Source: Pseudocolwellia agarivorans
Lineage (GTDB): Bacteria > Pseudomonadota > Gammaproteobacteria > Enterobacterales > Alteromonadaceae
Length of the DNA: 64,000 nucleotides
Reading direction: 5' to 3'
Assembly: GCF_002000085.1 (NCBI RefSeq)
Contig: NZ_MUZU01000001.1
Location: 558,001-622,000, forward strand
Positions 48,896 to 57,864 of this stretch are shown here, in pieces. Position 1 is the first letter of the stretch, and the number at the start of each line of letters is the position of its first letter. Under the pieces are notes generated by a model, which ran no database searches, was not told where the DNA came from, and was given only the letters and a program-made list of their open reading frames with translations. The translations under genes were made by a program, and so were the position numbers.

Positions 48896-49431
48896 TAGCA
48901 AAAGTCACTCACCATAACGACCAAGATCAACACGAAGTTGACATCAAGTTTATGCAGCGCGCTTACGAGCTAGCGCAACAAGCAGAGCAAATTAACGAAA
49001 TTCCTGTAGGTGCTGTAGTTGTAGCCGACGGTAAAATTATTGGCGAAGGTTTTAATCAGTCAATCACCTTAAATGACCCGTCAGCCCATGCTGAAATGCT
49101 CGCCATAAAACAAGCAGGCCAAGCTCTACAAAACTACCGCTTAATTGACTGTACTTTGTACGTGACTCTTGAACCTTGTCCTATGTGTGCTGGTTTATTG
49201 GTACACAGCAGAATAAAACGCTTAGTCTTTGCAGCCAACGACTTAAAAACAGGTGCAGCTGGTAGCGCGTTTAACTTGGTAGATCACGAAAAGCATAATC
49301 ATAAAATAGAAACCACAAAAGGCGTGTTAGCAGAACAATGTAGTGCCCTGCTGTCTGCTTTTTTTAAACGAAGAAGAGCCGAGATAAAGGCGAAAAAGAA
49401 GCAAGATAAGATAGATAATGAAAATACCTAA
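48892..49431 (+). CDS. tadA: tRNA-specific adenosine deaminase
   Basis: 179 aa. Zinc and catalytic residues are in PSAHAEMLA (H66, E68) and LEPCPMCAG (C96, C99). It makes inosine-34 in tRNA-Arg. The N-terminus has about 18 extra residues before the core (MQRAYELAQQ); the ATGA junction with hemW supports this start. Confidence 0.96.
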   Translation: MIAKVTHHNDQDQHEVDIKFMQRAYELAQQAEQINEIPVGAVVVADGKIIGEGFNQSITLNDPSAHAEMLAIKQAGQALQNYRLIDCTLYVTLEPCPMCAGLLVHSRIKRLVFAANDLKTGAAGSAFNLVDHEKHNHKIETTKGVLAEQCSALLSAFFKRRRAEIKAKKKQDKIDNENT

Positions 49432-49534
49432 GGCATATGTTCCTACGCTTTTATCAGCTATGCGAGACTTCGTTTTATATAATGAACAGATATTTTCTGA
49501 AGAAATGGCTAACAGGTCAATTGAACAAGACTAA
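49418..49534 (+). CDS. small hypothetical ORF overlapping the tadA end, 38 aa
   Basis: ATG at 49418 in another frame than tadA, stop at 49534. It reads MKIPKAYVPTLLSAMRDF, then VLYNEQIFSEEMANRSIEQD. Composition is protein-like and the overlap would allow coupled translation. Not recognised. It could be the start of a lost gene; the sequence to 49619 shows no continuation. Confidence 0.3.
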   Translation: MKIPKAYVPTLLSAMRDFVLYNEQIFSEEMANRSIEQD

Positions 49535-49619
49535 AACAATTCACGATTAGAACTTTTAAAACTTGAGTAAGAAAAGAGTTAAAGGCAGGTTTGGATAATT
49601 CCGGAAACAATAAAAGATC

Positions 49620-50537
49620 TTAATAGTAAAGTTTAACAAAACCTAAACGATTAATTTTTATCGCTTGCGCATTATAATATTTAGCCATTTTTCGTTTTTG
49701 AGAGCGCGACGATAAAATCATCGCTTTTGTTAAAGCATCTGACAACATAGCTTGAGAAGAGAACACCGACATACTGCCTTTAAACTTAACGTGCTTCCCT
49801 GTTGAAGGCTGAATAATAGCTGACTTATTTTCTCGGTGATAATTACCTGATGTAGCTAACGCACTATTTTGCATTTTTACACTTCTTAATGCCGTACTAC
49901 GTTTATTGTATTGCAGTGCAACTTCTTCATTTTTCCACTGGTTTATTGCTAGGTCGCCTCCTGCGTTAATACGACAATAAATGTGTGCAGGTACTTTACT
50001 TAACGCGCAATCAACCGCATAACCTTTGGCTATTCCACCTAAGTCGATACATAAAGGTTTATCAATATGCACCACACTTTCTTTACAACTCATATTACTG
50101 CTATTACCAAAGGCTAAAATACAATTTTGGCTTGTTACATTTAACGATAAATGATTGGGTAATTGTTCATTTAAAATTAAGCTAGGCGCAACGGTTACGT
50201 CGTATAAACCACGGGTAAATTTATTCAACTCGAGTGCAAAAGACAGCACTCGATTTAAATCTTTGGAAATGGCGATTGATAAAGTTTGACCACTCTGTTC
50301 AAACCGATTAGCTAAACTTAAAGCTTGTCGATTTAAAGATGTAAGTTCGCTGGTTTCACTATGGAAACTTAGTGTTTGTTCAATGCGTTCTATTTCATCA
50401 AACAATACTTCAGACAATGCAATAAGTTCATCGTCTGCTACCTCGCCTTTTAATTCAATTTCAACAAAGGTTCCGAGTAATGTTTTACATCTTTCTAATT
50501 GATTTAGTGTCACAGTAATTTGAGTGCTTACTTCCAA
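49620..50537 (-). CDS. apbE: ApbE-family FAD:protein FMN transferase
   Basis: 305 aa. Motifs are LGTFVEIEL near the start, LDLGGIAKGYA-type IDLGGIAKGYAVD, RINAGGDLAI, ATSGNYHR and the metal site SDALTKA. ApbE attaches FMN to Thr/Ser of target flavoproteins. No signal peptide or lipobox is seen, while many relatives are periplasmic lipoproteins. The start is TTG at 50537, overlapping the end of a degenerate FMN-binding gene; a GTG a few codons later is possible. Confidence 0.85.
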   Translation of the reverse strand: MEVSTQITVTLNQLERCKTLLGTFVEIELKGEVADDELIALSEVLFDEIERIEQTLSFHSETSELTSLNRQALSLANRFEQSGQTLSIAISKDLNRVLSFALELNKFTRGLYDVTVAPSLILNEQLPNHLSLNVTSQNCILAFGNSSNMSCKESVVHIDKPLCIDLGGIAKGYAVDCALSKVPAHIYCRINAGGDLAINQWKNEEVALQYNKRSTALRSVKMQNSALATSGNYHRENKSAIIQPSTGKHVKFKGSMSVFSSQAMLSDALTKAMILSSRSQKRKMAKYYNAQAIKINRLGFVKLYY

Positions 50538-50794
50538 GTTTCGTTTAATCGATTAATGCCATCTGTTACATAACGACACGATAGTGTAGCACCTGATATA
50601 TTTTTAATCTGCTTATATTGTTTCAAAAATTTATTGCTGTTTTCCCTATGAAATTGCGCTCGCCATTTTAGGGGCATAATTTAACTACCGTAACCTTCTG
50701 ATTTTTTTTGTTTTTTAAGTGCTAATAAAACATTAAGACTCGTGATTTGTTCAAAAGCCTTAGTTAAAGACTTCGGATAAATACGTTCTAAAAA
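50528..50794 (-). pseudogene. FMN-binding-domain protein, broken
   Basis: The last 49 codons (50528-50677) read PLKWRAQFHRENSNKFLK, then IKNISGATLSCRYVTDGINR, ending ETWK. ISGATLS-x-x-x-VTDG is the flavinylation/FMN_bind signature that ApbE modifies. The same frame continues upstream through an in-frame TAA at 50681-50683 (SEGYGS*I) to a second stop at 50795-50797. No valid start or signal peptide is left. It would be the natural substrate partner of the adjacent apbE, but the gene looks decayed. Confidence 0.65.
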
Positions 50795-50797
50795 TTA

Positions 50798-51007
50798 ATT
50801 AAAGCTCATAACCCCAATTTTGACCAGCCATGGCTCAAGTAGATATTACGCTAAGCATTACTGAAACAGCAAATTTTGCCACCTTGCCAATCATGTTTTA
50901 TAAAAACCGCAACAGGATTGACAACAGTTAACAATAAACTATGATTAAGCTGCTTCAAATATAAAAAACAAGAAGCATTTATACAAAACAACAAAAAGGA
51001 AAATATA
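50798..51007. other. leader of the agarase gene
   Basis: 210 bp with no gene. Just before the agarase ATG is AAAAAGGAAAATATA, a good ribosome-binding site. No clear operator is visible. It completes the 50538-51007 stretch, of which 50538-50794 is the FMN-binding remnant. Confidence 0.5.
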
Positions 51008-52354
51008 ATGAAAAAAACATCAGTATTACTGACGGGGATAATTTTCACTTCGTTTATAGGCCATACCGCCGATTGGGATAATATTCCAGTACCTGCGGCT
51101 GCAGGAGCAGGTAAATCATGGGAACTTCAAAGTAGCTACTCAGATTCATTCAATTACACAGGTAAACCAAATACTTTTACAAGTAAGTGGAACGACACTT
51201 ATTTTAATGGGTGGACGGGTCCAGGATTAACCTATTGGCAAAAGAACTCTTCCTGGGTTTCTGATGGTAACTTAATTATCAGTGCATCACGTAAAGCAGG
51301 CACTAATAAAGTTAATGCAGGTGTGATCACCTCTAAAACAAAAGTTAAATTCCCTATTTTTTTAGAAGCTAATATTAAGGTAAGCAATTTAGAGTTATCA
51401 TCAAATTTTTGGCTATTAAGTGAAAACGACGAACGTGAAATTGATGTATTAGAGGTCTACGGAGGAGCAAGAGAAACTTGGTTTGCCAAAAATATGTCCA
51501 CCAATTTCCATGTATTTGTGCGCGATGAACAGTCTAATGAAATTATTAGTGATTTTAACGATCAAACCCATAACACTCCTACATGGGGTACTCACTGGAG
51601 AGATGATTTTCACCGTTTTGGCGTGTACTGGAAAAGCCCAACTGAAGTGACCTTTTATATTGATGGGCAACAAACAAACGAAGGTTCTTGGGCTCAAGTC
51701 ATTATGAAAGACAAAGATTTCACAGGTGCAATATTAGATAAAAGCCAAAGTAATATGGACGAAGAAGCTTTTATTATAATTGATACTGAAGATCACTCAT
51801 GGCGTTCAGAAGCCGGTCATGTAGCGACAGATACGGATTTGGCTGACAACAAAAAAAATAAAATGTATGTTGATTGGATACGTGTATACAAGCCTGTTTC
51901 GAATAATAGTAACAATACATCAACTATCCCAACGGGCCTTACTACTTTAAAAGCGAAACACAGTAACAAATGCTTAGATACTAAAGGCTCAATGATTAAC
52001 GGTGGTGAATACCATCAATGGGGTTGTAATATCAATAATGCTAATCAACAATTCACTTTTACGCATTTAGGTAATAGTGAATACGCAATTACGTCAAATA
52101 AAAGCGGTTTATGTGTTGAATTAAAAGACGCTAACACAGCTAACGGCGCAACAGTTCATCAATGGGTATGTAACCATAGTGAAAATAAACAGCGTTGGAA
52201 ACTGGCTGATAAAGGGGATGGATATTACGAAATTCGCTCTAAAGTCAGTAACAAGTGTTTAGACGTTGCAGGTCAACAAACCAATAATGGTGCTGCATTT
52301 AATCAATGGAATTGCTTTAATGGGAATAATCAACGTTTTACGTTTATAAATTAA
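51008..52354 (+). CDS. GH16 beta-agarase with C-terminal CBM13 (ricin-type)
   Basis: 448 aa. Signal peptide about 1-21 ending HTA. The GH16 domain (22-298) begins WDNIPVPAAAGAGKSWEL, close to known beta-agarases; the catalytic motif EIDVLE has nucleophile Glu144, Asp146 and acid/base Glu149. It ends MYVDWIRVYKP. A Ser/Asn linker leads to a beta-trefoil domain (about 310-448) with three repeats, each with CLD/CVE and HQW or NQW (SNKCLDTKG, GLCVELKD, SNKCLDVAG). It should hydrolyse agarose to neoagaro-oligosaccharides outside the cell. It is a lone gene without a polysaccharide-utilisation cluster. Confidence 0.9.
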   Translation: MKKTSVLLTGIIFTSFIGHTADWDNIPVPAAAGAGKSWELQSSYSDSFNYTGKPNTFTSKWNDTYFNGWTGPGLTYWQKNSSWVSDGNLIISASRKAGTNKVNAGVITSKTKVKFPIFLEANIKVSNLELSSNFWLLSENDEREIDVLEVYGGARETWFAKNMSTNFHVFVRDEQSNEIISDFNDQTHNTPTWGTHWRDDFHRFGVYWKSPTEVTFYIDGQQTNEGSWAQVIMKDKDFTGAILDKSQSNMDEEAFIIIDTEDHSWRSEAGHVATDTDLADNKKNKMYVDWIRVYKPVSNNSNNTSTIPTGLTTLKAKHSNKCLDTKGSMINGGEYHQWGCNINNANQQFTFTHLGNSEYAITSNKSGLCVELKDANTANGATVHQWVCNHSENKQRWKLADKGDGYYEIRSKVSNKCLDVAGQQTNNGAAFNQWNCFNGNNQRFTFIN

Positions 52355-52366
52355 ACTTTGTTCTTT

Positions 52367-52394
52367 AAAGTGTCGGTATAGTACCGGCACTTTT
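52367..52394 (+). terminator. terminator after the agarase gene
   Basis: AAAGTGTCGGTA pairs with TACCGGCACTTT (one G-U) around a 3-nt loop, followed by TATTT. 12 bp after the stop. Confidence 0.85.
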
Positions 52395-52574
52395 ATTTAC
52401 TAATAACTGGCTATTAACTGTAAAAATACGTTTTTTTATTCCTGATAAAAAACCAGTATCTTCATCCATGCAAGCACCAGTGTTTGGTAATTAAATAGCA
52501 ATATTAGTCATACTTGCTTATTCAATAGTTATGAAGCACGCATAAGGGAGTGTTATACGCATAAAAGCAACGCG

Positions 52575-53303
52575 TTAAGGTAAGTACTTTTGATAAATCT
52601 TGCCATATACACCAGTCGATTTTATTTCATCTAATGCATTTTGCCAGTTTGTGATGATGTTATTTGGTGTTTCTTTTGAAAAGGCCAAATATACATCTGA
52701 ATTATATAGTTTGACGTTTGTGCGTTCGATATTATTTTTTTCTTTTTCTGCTATGCCATATACCGTTAGCTCACTCATTGGAACTAAATCAACCCTATCA
52801 TTTACTAACATTTTTATGGCATAAAATGGCTTCGTTGTTGGTATGATATTTTTAATATTTTGAGCTTTTAAAAAATTATGGTCTGCATTTCCTAGGTGTA
52901 CGCCAACAGAAAAAGATTGTTTAATTTCATCTAAATTTGAAGGGTTAATACTCGATCCTTTTCTTTTATAAAAATATACACCACTAGATATTAATGGGCC
53001 CACCCATTTCACTGTATCTTCCCTCTCAGGACGTCTTGCTACAATGTACATTGCATAGTTAGGTTTGTTTTGTACTGTCCATAATCCTCTTGCAAAAGGG
53101 AATATTTTAATCTCTTGGTTATATTGAGTAATTTTCATCATTTCTTTGATAATGTCAGTAGTCACTCCTTTTATCTCACCATCTTCTAAATATGAAAAAG
53201 GTTCTATCTGATGGGTTAAAAAAGTAATATTTTGACTATAACTGCAAGTATGGAAAATAAGTAAAAAAAAGCTAAACAATAGACGCTGTAATCGGGTATT
53301 CAT
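52575..53303 (-). CDS. periplasmic solute-binding protein, family 3
   Basis: 242 aa. Signal peptide 1-23. SBP_bac_3 features: ITFLTHQIEPFSYLEDGEIKGVTTDIIKEM-type ligand start (28-55), GLWTVQNKPNYAMYI and the late VYLAFSKETPN. Many such single genes in Alteromonadales sense or bind amino acids without an ABC transporter nearby, as here. The ligand is unknown. Not in an operon. Confidence 0.87.
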   Translation of the reverse strand: MNTRLQRLLFSFFLLIFHTCSYSQNITFLTHQIEPFSYLEDGEIKGVTTDIIKEMMKITQYNQEIKIFPFARGLWTVQNKPNYAMYIVARRPEREDTVKWVGPLISSGVYFYKRKGSSINPSNLDEIKQSFSVGVHLGNADHNFLKAQNIKNIIPTTKPFYAIKMLVNDRVDLVPMSELTVYGIAEKEKNNIERTNVKLYNSDVYLAFSKETPNNIITNWQNALDEIKSTGVYGKIYQKYLP

Positions 53304-53486
53304 AAAATCTCCAAACCTTTAATTAGAGTTAATTAAAAAACAACTTACTATTGTTTATTTACTGAACGTTAACTAGTATGCCTGATTTTAGAAGAATAGA
53401 AAAACAAATACGTTCATTATGTATTTTGTATTACATTAATTGTAGACTAAAAGATTACACTAAAATTAAACCGCAACGAGTTAAAA

Positions 53487-53786
53487 TTACTGTTTAATGA
53501 TCATTAATACTTTTCCGATTATTTGATGCTTATCAACAGGGCCAATTCTTTCAACCGTTAAACTCGAAGGGTTTTCACCTTTACTCCAAATGAACCCGTA
53601 ACGATCAATAAGAGCGACAGTTTTAATAATAAGCCCCAGTGTTTGATGTTTGATTAAAATGGTTTGATCTGGCTTTATTCGCCACAAATTTAGCCACTGG
53701 TTCACCAAAACGTAACTATTTTGAGGAATTTTAGGAAACATACTGTGCCCCTTTACCTTTAACAACTTAAACCCTAACACTGTCAT
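53487..53786 (-). CDS. mini S26-type peptidase, SodX-like
   Basis: 99 aa from the ATG at 53786 (AAAGGAG site upstream); a TTG nine bases earlier is possible. It has the signal-peptidase core only: VKGHSMFPKIP with catalytic Ser15, Lys55 in LIIKTVALI, and ENPSSLTVERIGPV then IIGKV, matching box D/E. This size and form resemble the peptidase that matures nickel superoxide dismutase (SodX), yet no sodN gene is in the window. No membrane anchor is present. Third gene of a Fur-box cluster. Confidence 0.72.
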   Translation of the reverse strand: MTVLGFKLLKVKGHSMFPKIPQNSYVLVNQWLNLWRIKPDQTILIKHQTLGLIIKTVALIDRYGFIWSKGENPSSLTVERIGPVDKHQIIGKVLMIIKQ

Positions 53787-53916
53787 AGCATTCAACTCCT
53801 TTATTTAGCATTGTTTTTACTGATTTGTCATCGTCGCCAGTATGTTCTGTTTGTTTAGCAGCTACTGTGACAAAATTAAATTTTTTATCTAATATTTCTA
53901 ATAACGTATAAAACAT
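53767..53916 (-). CDS. small protein, 49 aa, in the Fur-box cluster
   Basis: ATG at 53916 with AGGAGAG eight bases upstream; stop TAA at 53767-53769, overlapping the peptidase start by 20 bp. It reads MFYTLLEILDKKFNFVTV, then AAKQTEHTGDDDKSVKTML and NKGVECYDSVRV. One Cys, no signal peptide. Not recognised. The good ribosome-binding site and gene overlap make translation likely. Confidence 0.55.
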   Translation of the reverse strand: MFYTLLEILDKKFNFVTVAAKQTEHTGDDDKSVKTMLNKGVECYDSVRV

Positions 53917-53954
53917 AATGACTCTCCTGTGATGATTAAAAACAATAGGTTTAA

Positions 53955-54413
53955 TTAATGTACGACCTCTTGTTGACTTTCTAACTGCTGCTGAAACGCT
54001 TGTATTGATTGCTTACAATCATTACAAATTGGATTTTTTTGACTGAATACCAAGATGGGGGGAAATGTTAATTTTAATGCTTTAATAGCGATTAACTTCA
54101 CATCTTCTGTTGCTTGTTTACTTTGCGTTAAATTTAGCATTCTGTGGTGTGGAATAAGTAAATAGCGTAACCCTATTTGTTTATCTCCTTGTTGTTCAAA
54201 GAGTGTTGATAAGTTATGTAATGTACATATCCATGCCATTAATAAATTAATATTTGTAGGTTCAGCCGACCATAAATAATCTAATTGTAACTCTGCCTCT
54301 TTATAATAATATTCCGCTTGTAACCAATTTTGTTTTTCGTAACATTCATTACCGAAGGTTAATAACCTTTGCCAAAGTAATGGTTCTGATTGCTGAATTA
54401 CATGTGTCTTCAT
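53955..54413 (-). CDS. TPR-like protein resembling DUF2753
   Basis: 152 aa, helical. The core LLTFGNECYEKQNWLQAEYYYKEA-type repeat (17-40) and CTLHNLSTLFEQQGD (63-77) are TPR-like. The overall order resembles the Vibrio DUF2753 family (from memory). A C-x-x-C motif (CNDC, about 130-133) is near the end. The first gene after a perfect Fur box, so expression should rise in low iron. Function unknown. Confidence 0.6.
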   Translation of the reverse strand: MKTHVIQQSEPLLWQRLLTFGNECYEKQNWLQAEYYYKEAELQLDYLWSAEPTNINLLMAWICTLHNLSTLFEQQGDKQIGLRYLLIPHHRMLNLTQSKQATEDVKLIAIKALKLTFPPILVFSQKNPICNDCKQSIQAFQQQLESQQEVVH

Positions 54414-54455
54414 TAACGAATACCTTTTTTTATTTATTAAACCTACCCAACACCC

Positions 54456-54476
54456 AAATGATAATCATTATCATTT
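54456..54476. promoter_or_regulatory. Fur box
   Basis: Perfect 10-1-10 palindrome AAATGATAATCATTATCATTT, almost the E. coli consensus. It lies 43 bp upstream of the DUF2753-like gene. It predicts iron-dependent repression of the three-gene cluster to 53487. Confidence 0.9.
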
Positions 54477-54788
54477 AGGATTACAATCCTTAATGATATT
54501 TTTTTGATAATAAAATATGCAATGGATGCTTGAATAAATTTAGGGAAGAATTAGTGAAGAAATACTTAACTTAGAAAAACAACTAAAAGTGTAGATTCGG
54601 TTTTATTAAATATAGCAATATATATCGATCGTTTAGGGTACTTCAAACATTGAATAAAATATAAAGACTGTAAATACATAAGTTTATAATTACAGTTGAA
54701 TCGTGTATGTTGAAGCAATATAGGTACATATAAAAGAATGCACTCACGTTAGTTGTTTGTTATATTGCGCTAATAGCATGCTAAATAA
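54477..54788. other. intergenic region ahead of the polysaccharide cluster
   Basis: 312 bp, AT-rich, between the divergent Fur-box cluster and the flippase gene. It must hold the promoter of the polysaccharide operon. No JUMPstart/ops element (GGCGGTAG) is seen, and no small gene. Confidence 0.5.
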
Positions 54789-56066
54789 ATGAATATAATA
54801 ATAAAAAATAATAATTTGTTAGCCTCAGTTAGCCTAGTTACCATTTGCCGTGCATTGGGTGCTTTTTTAGGTTTTGTTTCAGGCGTATTAATTACTCGAT
54901 ATTTAGGGATTAAAGAATCTGGCCTATATTTTTATGCCATTGATTTAATCACTACCATCGCTGTATTTTCAGGATTAGGCTTAAATAACGCCTTATTAAG
55001 AGATGTTGCATCTAAAGAAACTGATACTACATATATAGCTCAAAAGTTTTGGAGCATAATTAAGTTTGTTTTTATCGTTTCCTTTGTTTGTATTACAATT
55101 ATTACTCTCAGTAGCACACAAATATCACAATTTGTTTCAAAGCCTGATTTAAAAACATTACTCCTTATTTTATCTTTATTGATATTCTTGCTTCCTCTTA
55201 ATAGCTATTTAGTTACTCTTTTACAAGGGCAAAAGCGCTTAATAAAGTCATCGTTATTACAATTTATTTTCCCCTATACCCTACTTTCTTTATTTATCAT
55301 TTTATTCAAACCAAGCGATAGTATTACTACGTCTTATATACATTTAGCAGTCATTATTTTAACCGTAACCTTTGGTTTGTTTTTTTCTAAAAAAGAAATA
55401 TTTACCTATAAAGCTACCCAGCACAGTAATATAAAAGGCTGGCCTTCTTTTGTAACCATGCACCTATTTAGCAGTTTATCGGTTATGGTTATTTCACTCA
55501 TTAATGGCTACTTTTTACTACCCGAAGAATTTGCCATTTTAACAGCAGCCAATAGATATACATTATTAATAAGCTTTTGTTTAATTGCCTTTAACTTTGT
55601 TGCCGCCCCTAAATATGCAAAATTATATAAAGAAGGAAAAATAACGGAACTTGCTAATTTTGCGCAATCAATAACACGATTTCTCATCCTTATTATTGTT
55701 CCTTGTAGCTTTGTTGTGCTGTTTTTTAGTGATGAGCTAATGAGCCTTTATGGTAAGTCTTTTGATAATTACGGTTATATTTTGGCAGTTTTAGTGATTG
55801 GTCAAATTATTAATGTGGCTACAGGCTCTGTTGGTTATTTACTTACATTGAGTGGGCATGAAAAAGACTTAAAAAACATCATTGTTATATCAACACCTTT
55901 ATCTGTACTTTTATCTTTAATTCTTACGTATCACTTGGGCTTAATTGGCGTAGCCATAGCAATGGCTATGTCGGCAATTAATATTAATATTTGCGCATAC
56001 ATCATGGTAGTAAAGCGATTAGGCTTTCATACAATTAATTTTTCTATAAAAACAATAAAAAAGTAA
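54789..56066 (+). CDS. polysaccharide flippase (Wzx-like)
   Basis: 425 aa, about 12 membrane helices. The opening (TICRALGAFLGFVSGVLITRYLG) and FGLGLNNALLRDVA-type AVFSGLGLNNALLRDVA are characteristic of the oligosaccharide flippase superfamily. It would move lipid-linked repeat units across the inner membrane. First gene of a five-gene operon, 5 bp before the sulfotransferase. Confidence 0.88.
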   Translation: MNIIIKNNNLLASVSLVTICRALGAFLGFVSGVLITRYLGIKESGLYFYAIDLITTIAVFSGLGLNNALLRDVASKETDTTYIAQKFWSIIKFVFIVSFVCITIITLSSTQISQFVSKPDLKTLLLILSLLIFLLPLNSYLVTLLQGQKRLIKSSLLQFIFPYTLLSLFIILFKPSDSITTSYIHLAVIILTVTFGLFFSKKEIFTYKATQHSNIKGWPSFVTMHLFSSLSVMVISLINGYFLLPEEFAILTAANRYTLLISFCLIAFNFVAAPKYAKLYKEGKITELANFAQSITRFLILIIVPCSFVVLFFSDELMSLYGKSFDNYGYILAVLVIGQIINVATGSVGYLLTLSGHEKDLKNIIVISTPLSVLLSLILTYHLGLIGVAIAMAMSAININICAYIMVVKRLGFHTINFSIKTIKK

Positions 56067-56071
56067 AACTT

Positions 56072-56701
56072 ATGACTTCATTTAAACACAAACTTAATTT
56101 ATTTCATCGTTACCCATACTGGGCTAAAGCAAAGTGCATTTATATTCATGTACCTAAAGCTGCAGGTACAAGTATTAATAAAGCCGTTTTTGGAAGAACG
56201 CTAGGCCACTATAAAGCAACAGAAATACAAAAAAGATTCCCTAAACTATTTAAAAAGTCTTTTGTATTTTCAGTGGTAAGAAATCCTTGGAGTCGTATTT
56301 ATTCTGCTTATCAATTTGCCAAAATAGGTAAAACAGAAAGCATGGGCATTAACCAACCAGAAAAATATCAGATCCCCGCATTTGATAGTTTTGAAACCTT
56401 TTTATTTGATTGGTTAGCCACAAAAAACATTGAAGAACTCGACTTTGTTTTTCAACCACAACATGCCTTTATTTATGATGAACAAGGCCATTTATTAACC
56501 GACTTTGTTGGTAAAGTTGAAACCTTAACTTCAGATATTAAGGTTATTAATAAGAAGCTAGGTCGATCTATTACCATACCCCATGCAAATAAAACGTCTA
56601 CAGGTAAAAGCTATAAAGAGGCATACTTAAATCAAGAAATGATTGATATTGTGCAACGTATTTACGCGAAAGACATTGAATTATTTGGATATGAATACTA
56701 A
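56072..56701 (+). CDS. sulfotransferase family 2 protein
   Basis: 209 aa. The 5'-phosphosulfate loop is HVPKAAGTS (26-34), and the 3'-phosphate region is FSVVRNPWSRIYSAYQF (66-82). It resembles carbohydrate O-sulfotransferases (Sulfotransfer_2). Its place between flippase and glycosyltransferase suggests it sulfates the polysaccharide unit in the cytoplasm. Its stop overlaps the next ATG by one base. Confidence 0.88.
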   Translation: MTSFKHKLNLFHRYPYWAKAKCIYIHVPKAAGTSINKAVFGRTLGHYKATEIQKRFPKLFKKSFVFSVVRNPWSRIYSAYQFAKIGKTESMGINQPEKYQIPAFDSFETFLFDWLATKNIEELDFVFQPQHAFIYDEQGHLLTDFVGKVETLTSDIKVINKKLGRSITIPHANKTSTGKSYKEAYLNQEMIDIVQRIYAKDIELFGYEY

Positions 56702-57822
56702 TGAGCAACCTTAAAATTTTGCATGTCCTCTCTTCACCCGCCGCTGGTGGTGCTGAAGTTTTTGTAAAGGATATGGTCATAAACTCAAAGGAAAGTGGTA
56801 TTGATGCCGGAGTTTTATTTATTTCAGACGCTGATAATGTAGGGAGATCTTCAGCTTATCAAGAGCAGTTTTTAGCAGAACTTGAACAAAACAATATTCC
56901 TTTTTTTATTTTACCCAAGAATGCTCGACGTAATATTTTTCAAGGTTATTCCGCATTTAAAGCATGTATAAAATCTTTTCGTCCACATTGTATTCATGCA
57001 CATTTACTTGCAGGTATTATTTATAGTTTTTTCTTTTGCCCCTCTATTCCTCGAGTATATACACACCATAGTTCAGTCATTAAAACGCGTCCTTTTATTT
57101 TTAAAGCAATTATGAAGCGCTGTAATGCACATATTGGCATTTCAAATATATGTGCTCAATTTCTTCAACAGTATTTACCAAAACAAAAAAGCTGTACTGT
57201 GATACATAATGCGCTTGATAAAAAAAGGTTATGCACGCCTAAGAATAATAATTTAACGGATGAGCCATTAACCTTAATTGCCGTCGGTCGAATTTCTCGA
57301 GAAAAAAACTACCTACATATGCTAAAAGCGGTTGTTAAAGTAAAAAAAGTATTCACGGCACCTTTTTACTTAAAAATAGCAGGTGAAGGGAAAGAAACCG
57401 ATAAAAAACAATTACGTGAATACATTAACACTCACAACCTAAGCGATACGGTTGAACTCTTAGGCAACCGTTCTGATGTACCTAATTTGTTAGCTCAGTC
57501 TGATATATTTTTAATGAGCTCGGCATGGGAAGGCTTACCCATAGCATTATTAGAAGCACAGTTTTCAGGATTACCAGCATTAGTCACCGATGTAGGTGGC
57601 TGTAAAGAATTACTCGACATAACCGAAGGTGGAATAGTTGTACCAGTTAATAATGTAGATAAATATGCCGACACCTTACTTTCTTTACTTAGCAACTCAC
57701 AATTAAGAGACAAATTACGCAGCGCTGCGCAACTTAATATGAATGACTTTTCTATTGAAGCTTGTTTGCAAAAACACAAAGCATTATATGAAAAACAAAA
57801 TATCAGCCATTATGAAAATTAA
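56701..57822 (+). CDS. glycosyltransferase family 4
   Basis: 373 aa, GT-B fold. N-terminal HVLSSPAAGGAEVFVKDM, and the C-terminal donor-binding domain with VGRISREKNY, AGEGKE, and SSAWEGLPIALLEAQFSGLP, the E-x(7)-E motif. It adds one sugar; neither donor nor acceptor can be told. Translationally coupled to the sulfotransferase. Confidence 0.92.
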   Translation: MSNLKILHVLSSPAAGGAEVFVKDMVINSKESGIDAGVLFISDADNVGRSSAYQEQFLAELEQNNIPFFILPKNARRNIFQGYSAFKACIKSFRPHCIHAHLLAGIIYSFFFCPSIPRVYTHHSSVIKTRPFIFKAIMKRCNAHIGISNICAQFLQQYLPKQKSCTVIHNALDKKRLCTPKNNNLTDEPLTLIAVGRISREKNYLHMLKAVVKVKKVFTAPFYLKIAGEGKETDKKQLREYINTHNLSDTVELLGNRSDVPNLLAQSDIFLMSSAWEGLPIALLEAQFSGLPALVTDVGGCKELLDITEGGIVVPVNNVDKYADTLLSLLSNSQLRDKLRSAAQLNMNDFSIEACLQKHKALYEKQNISHYEN

Positions 57823-57864
57823 AAACGTTTTAACCTTTATTATTAGCTTTAATAGGCGGTTAAA

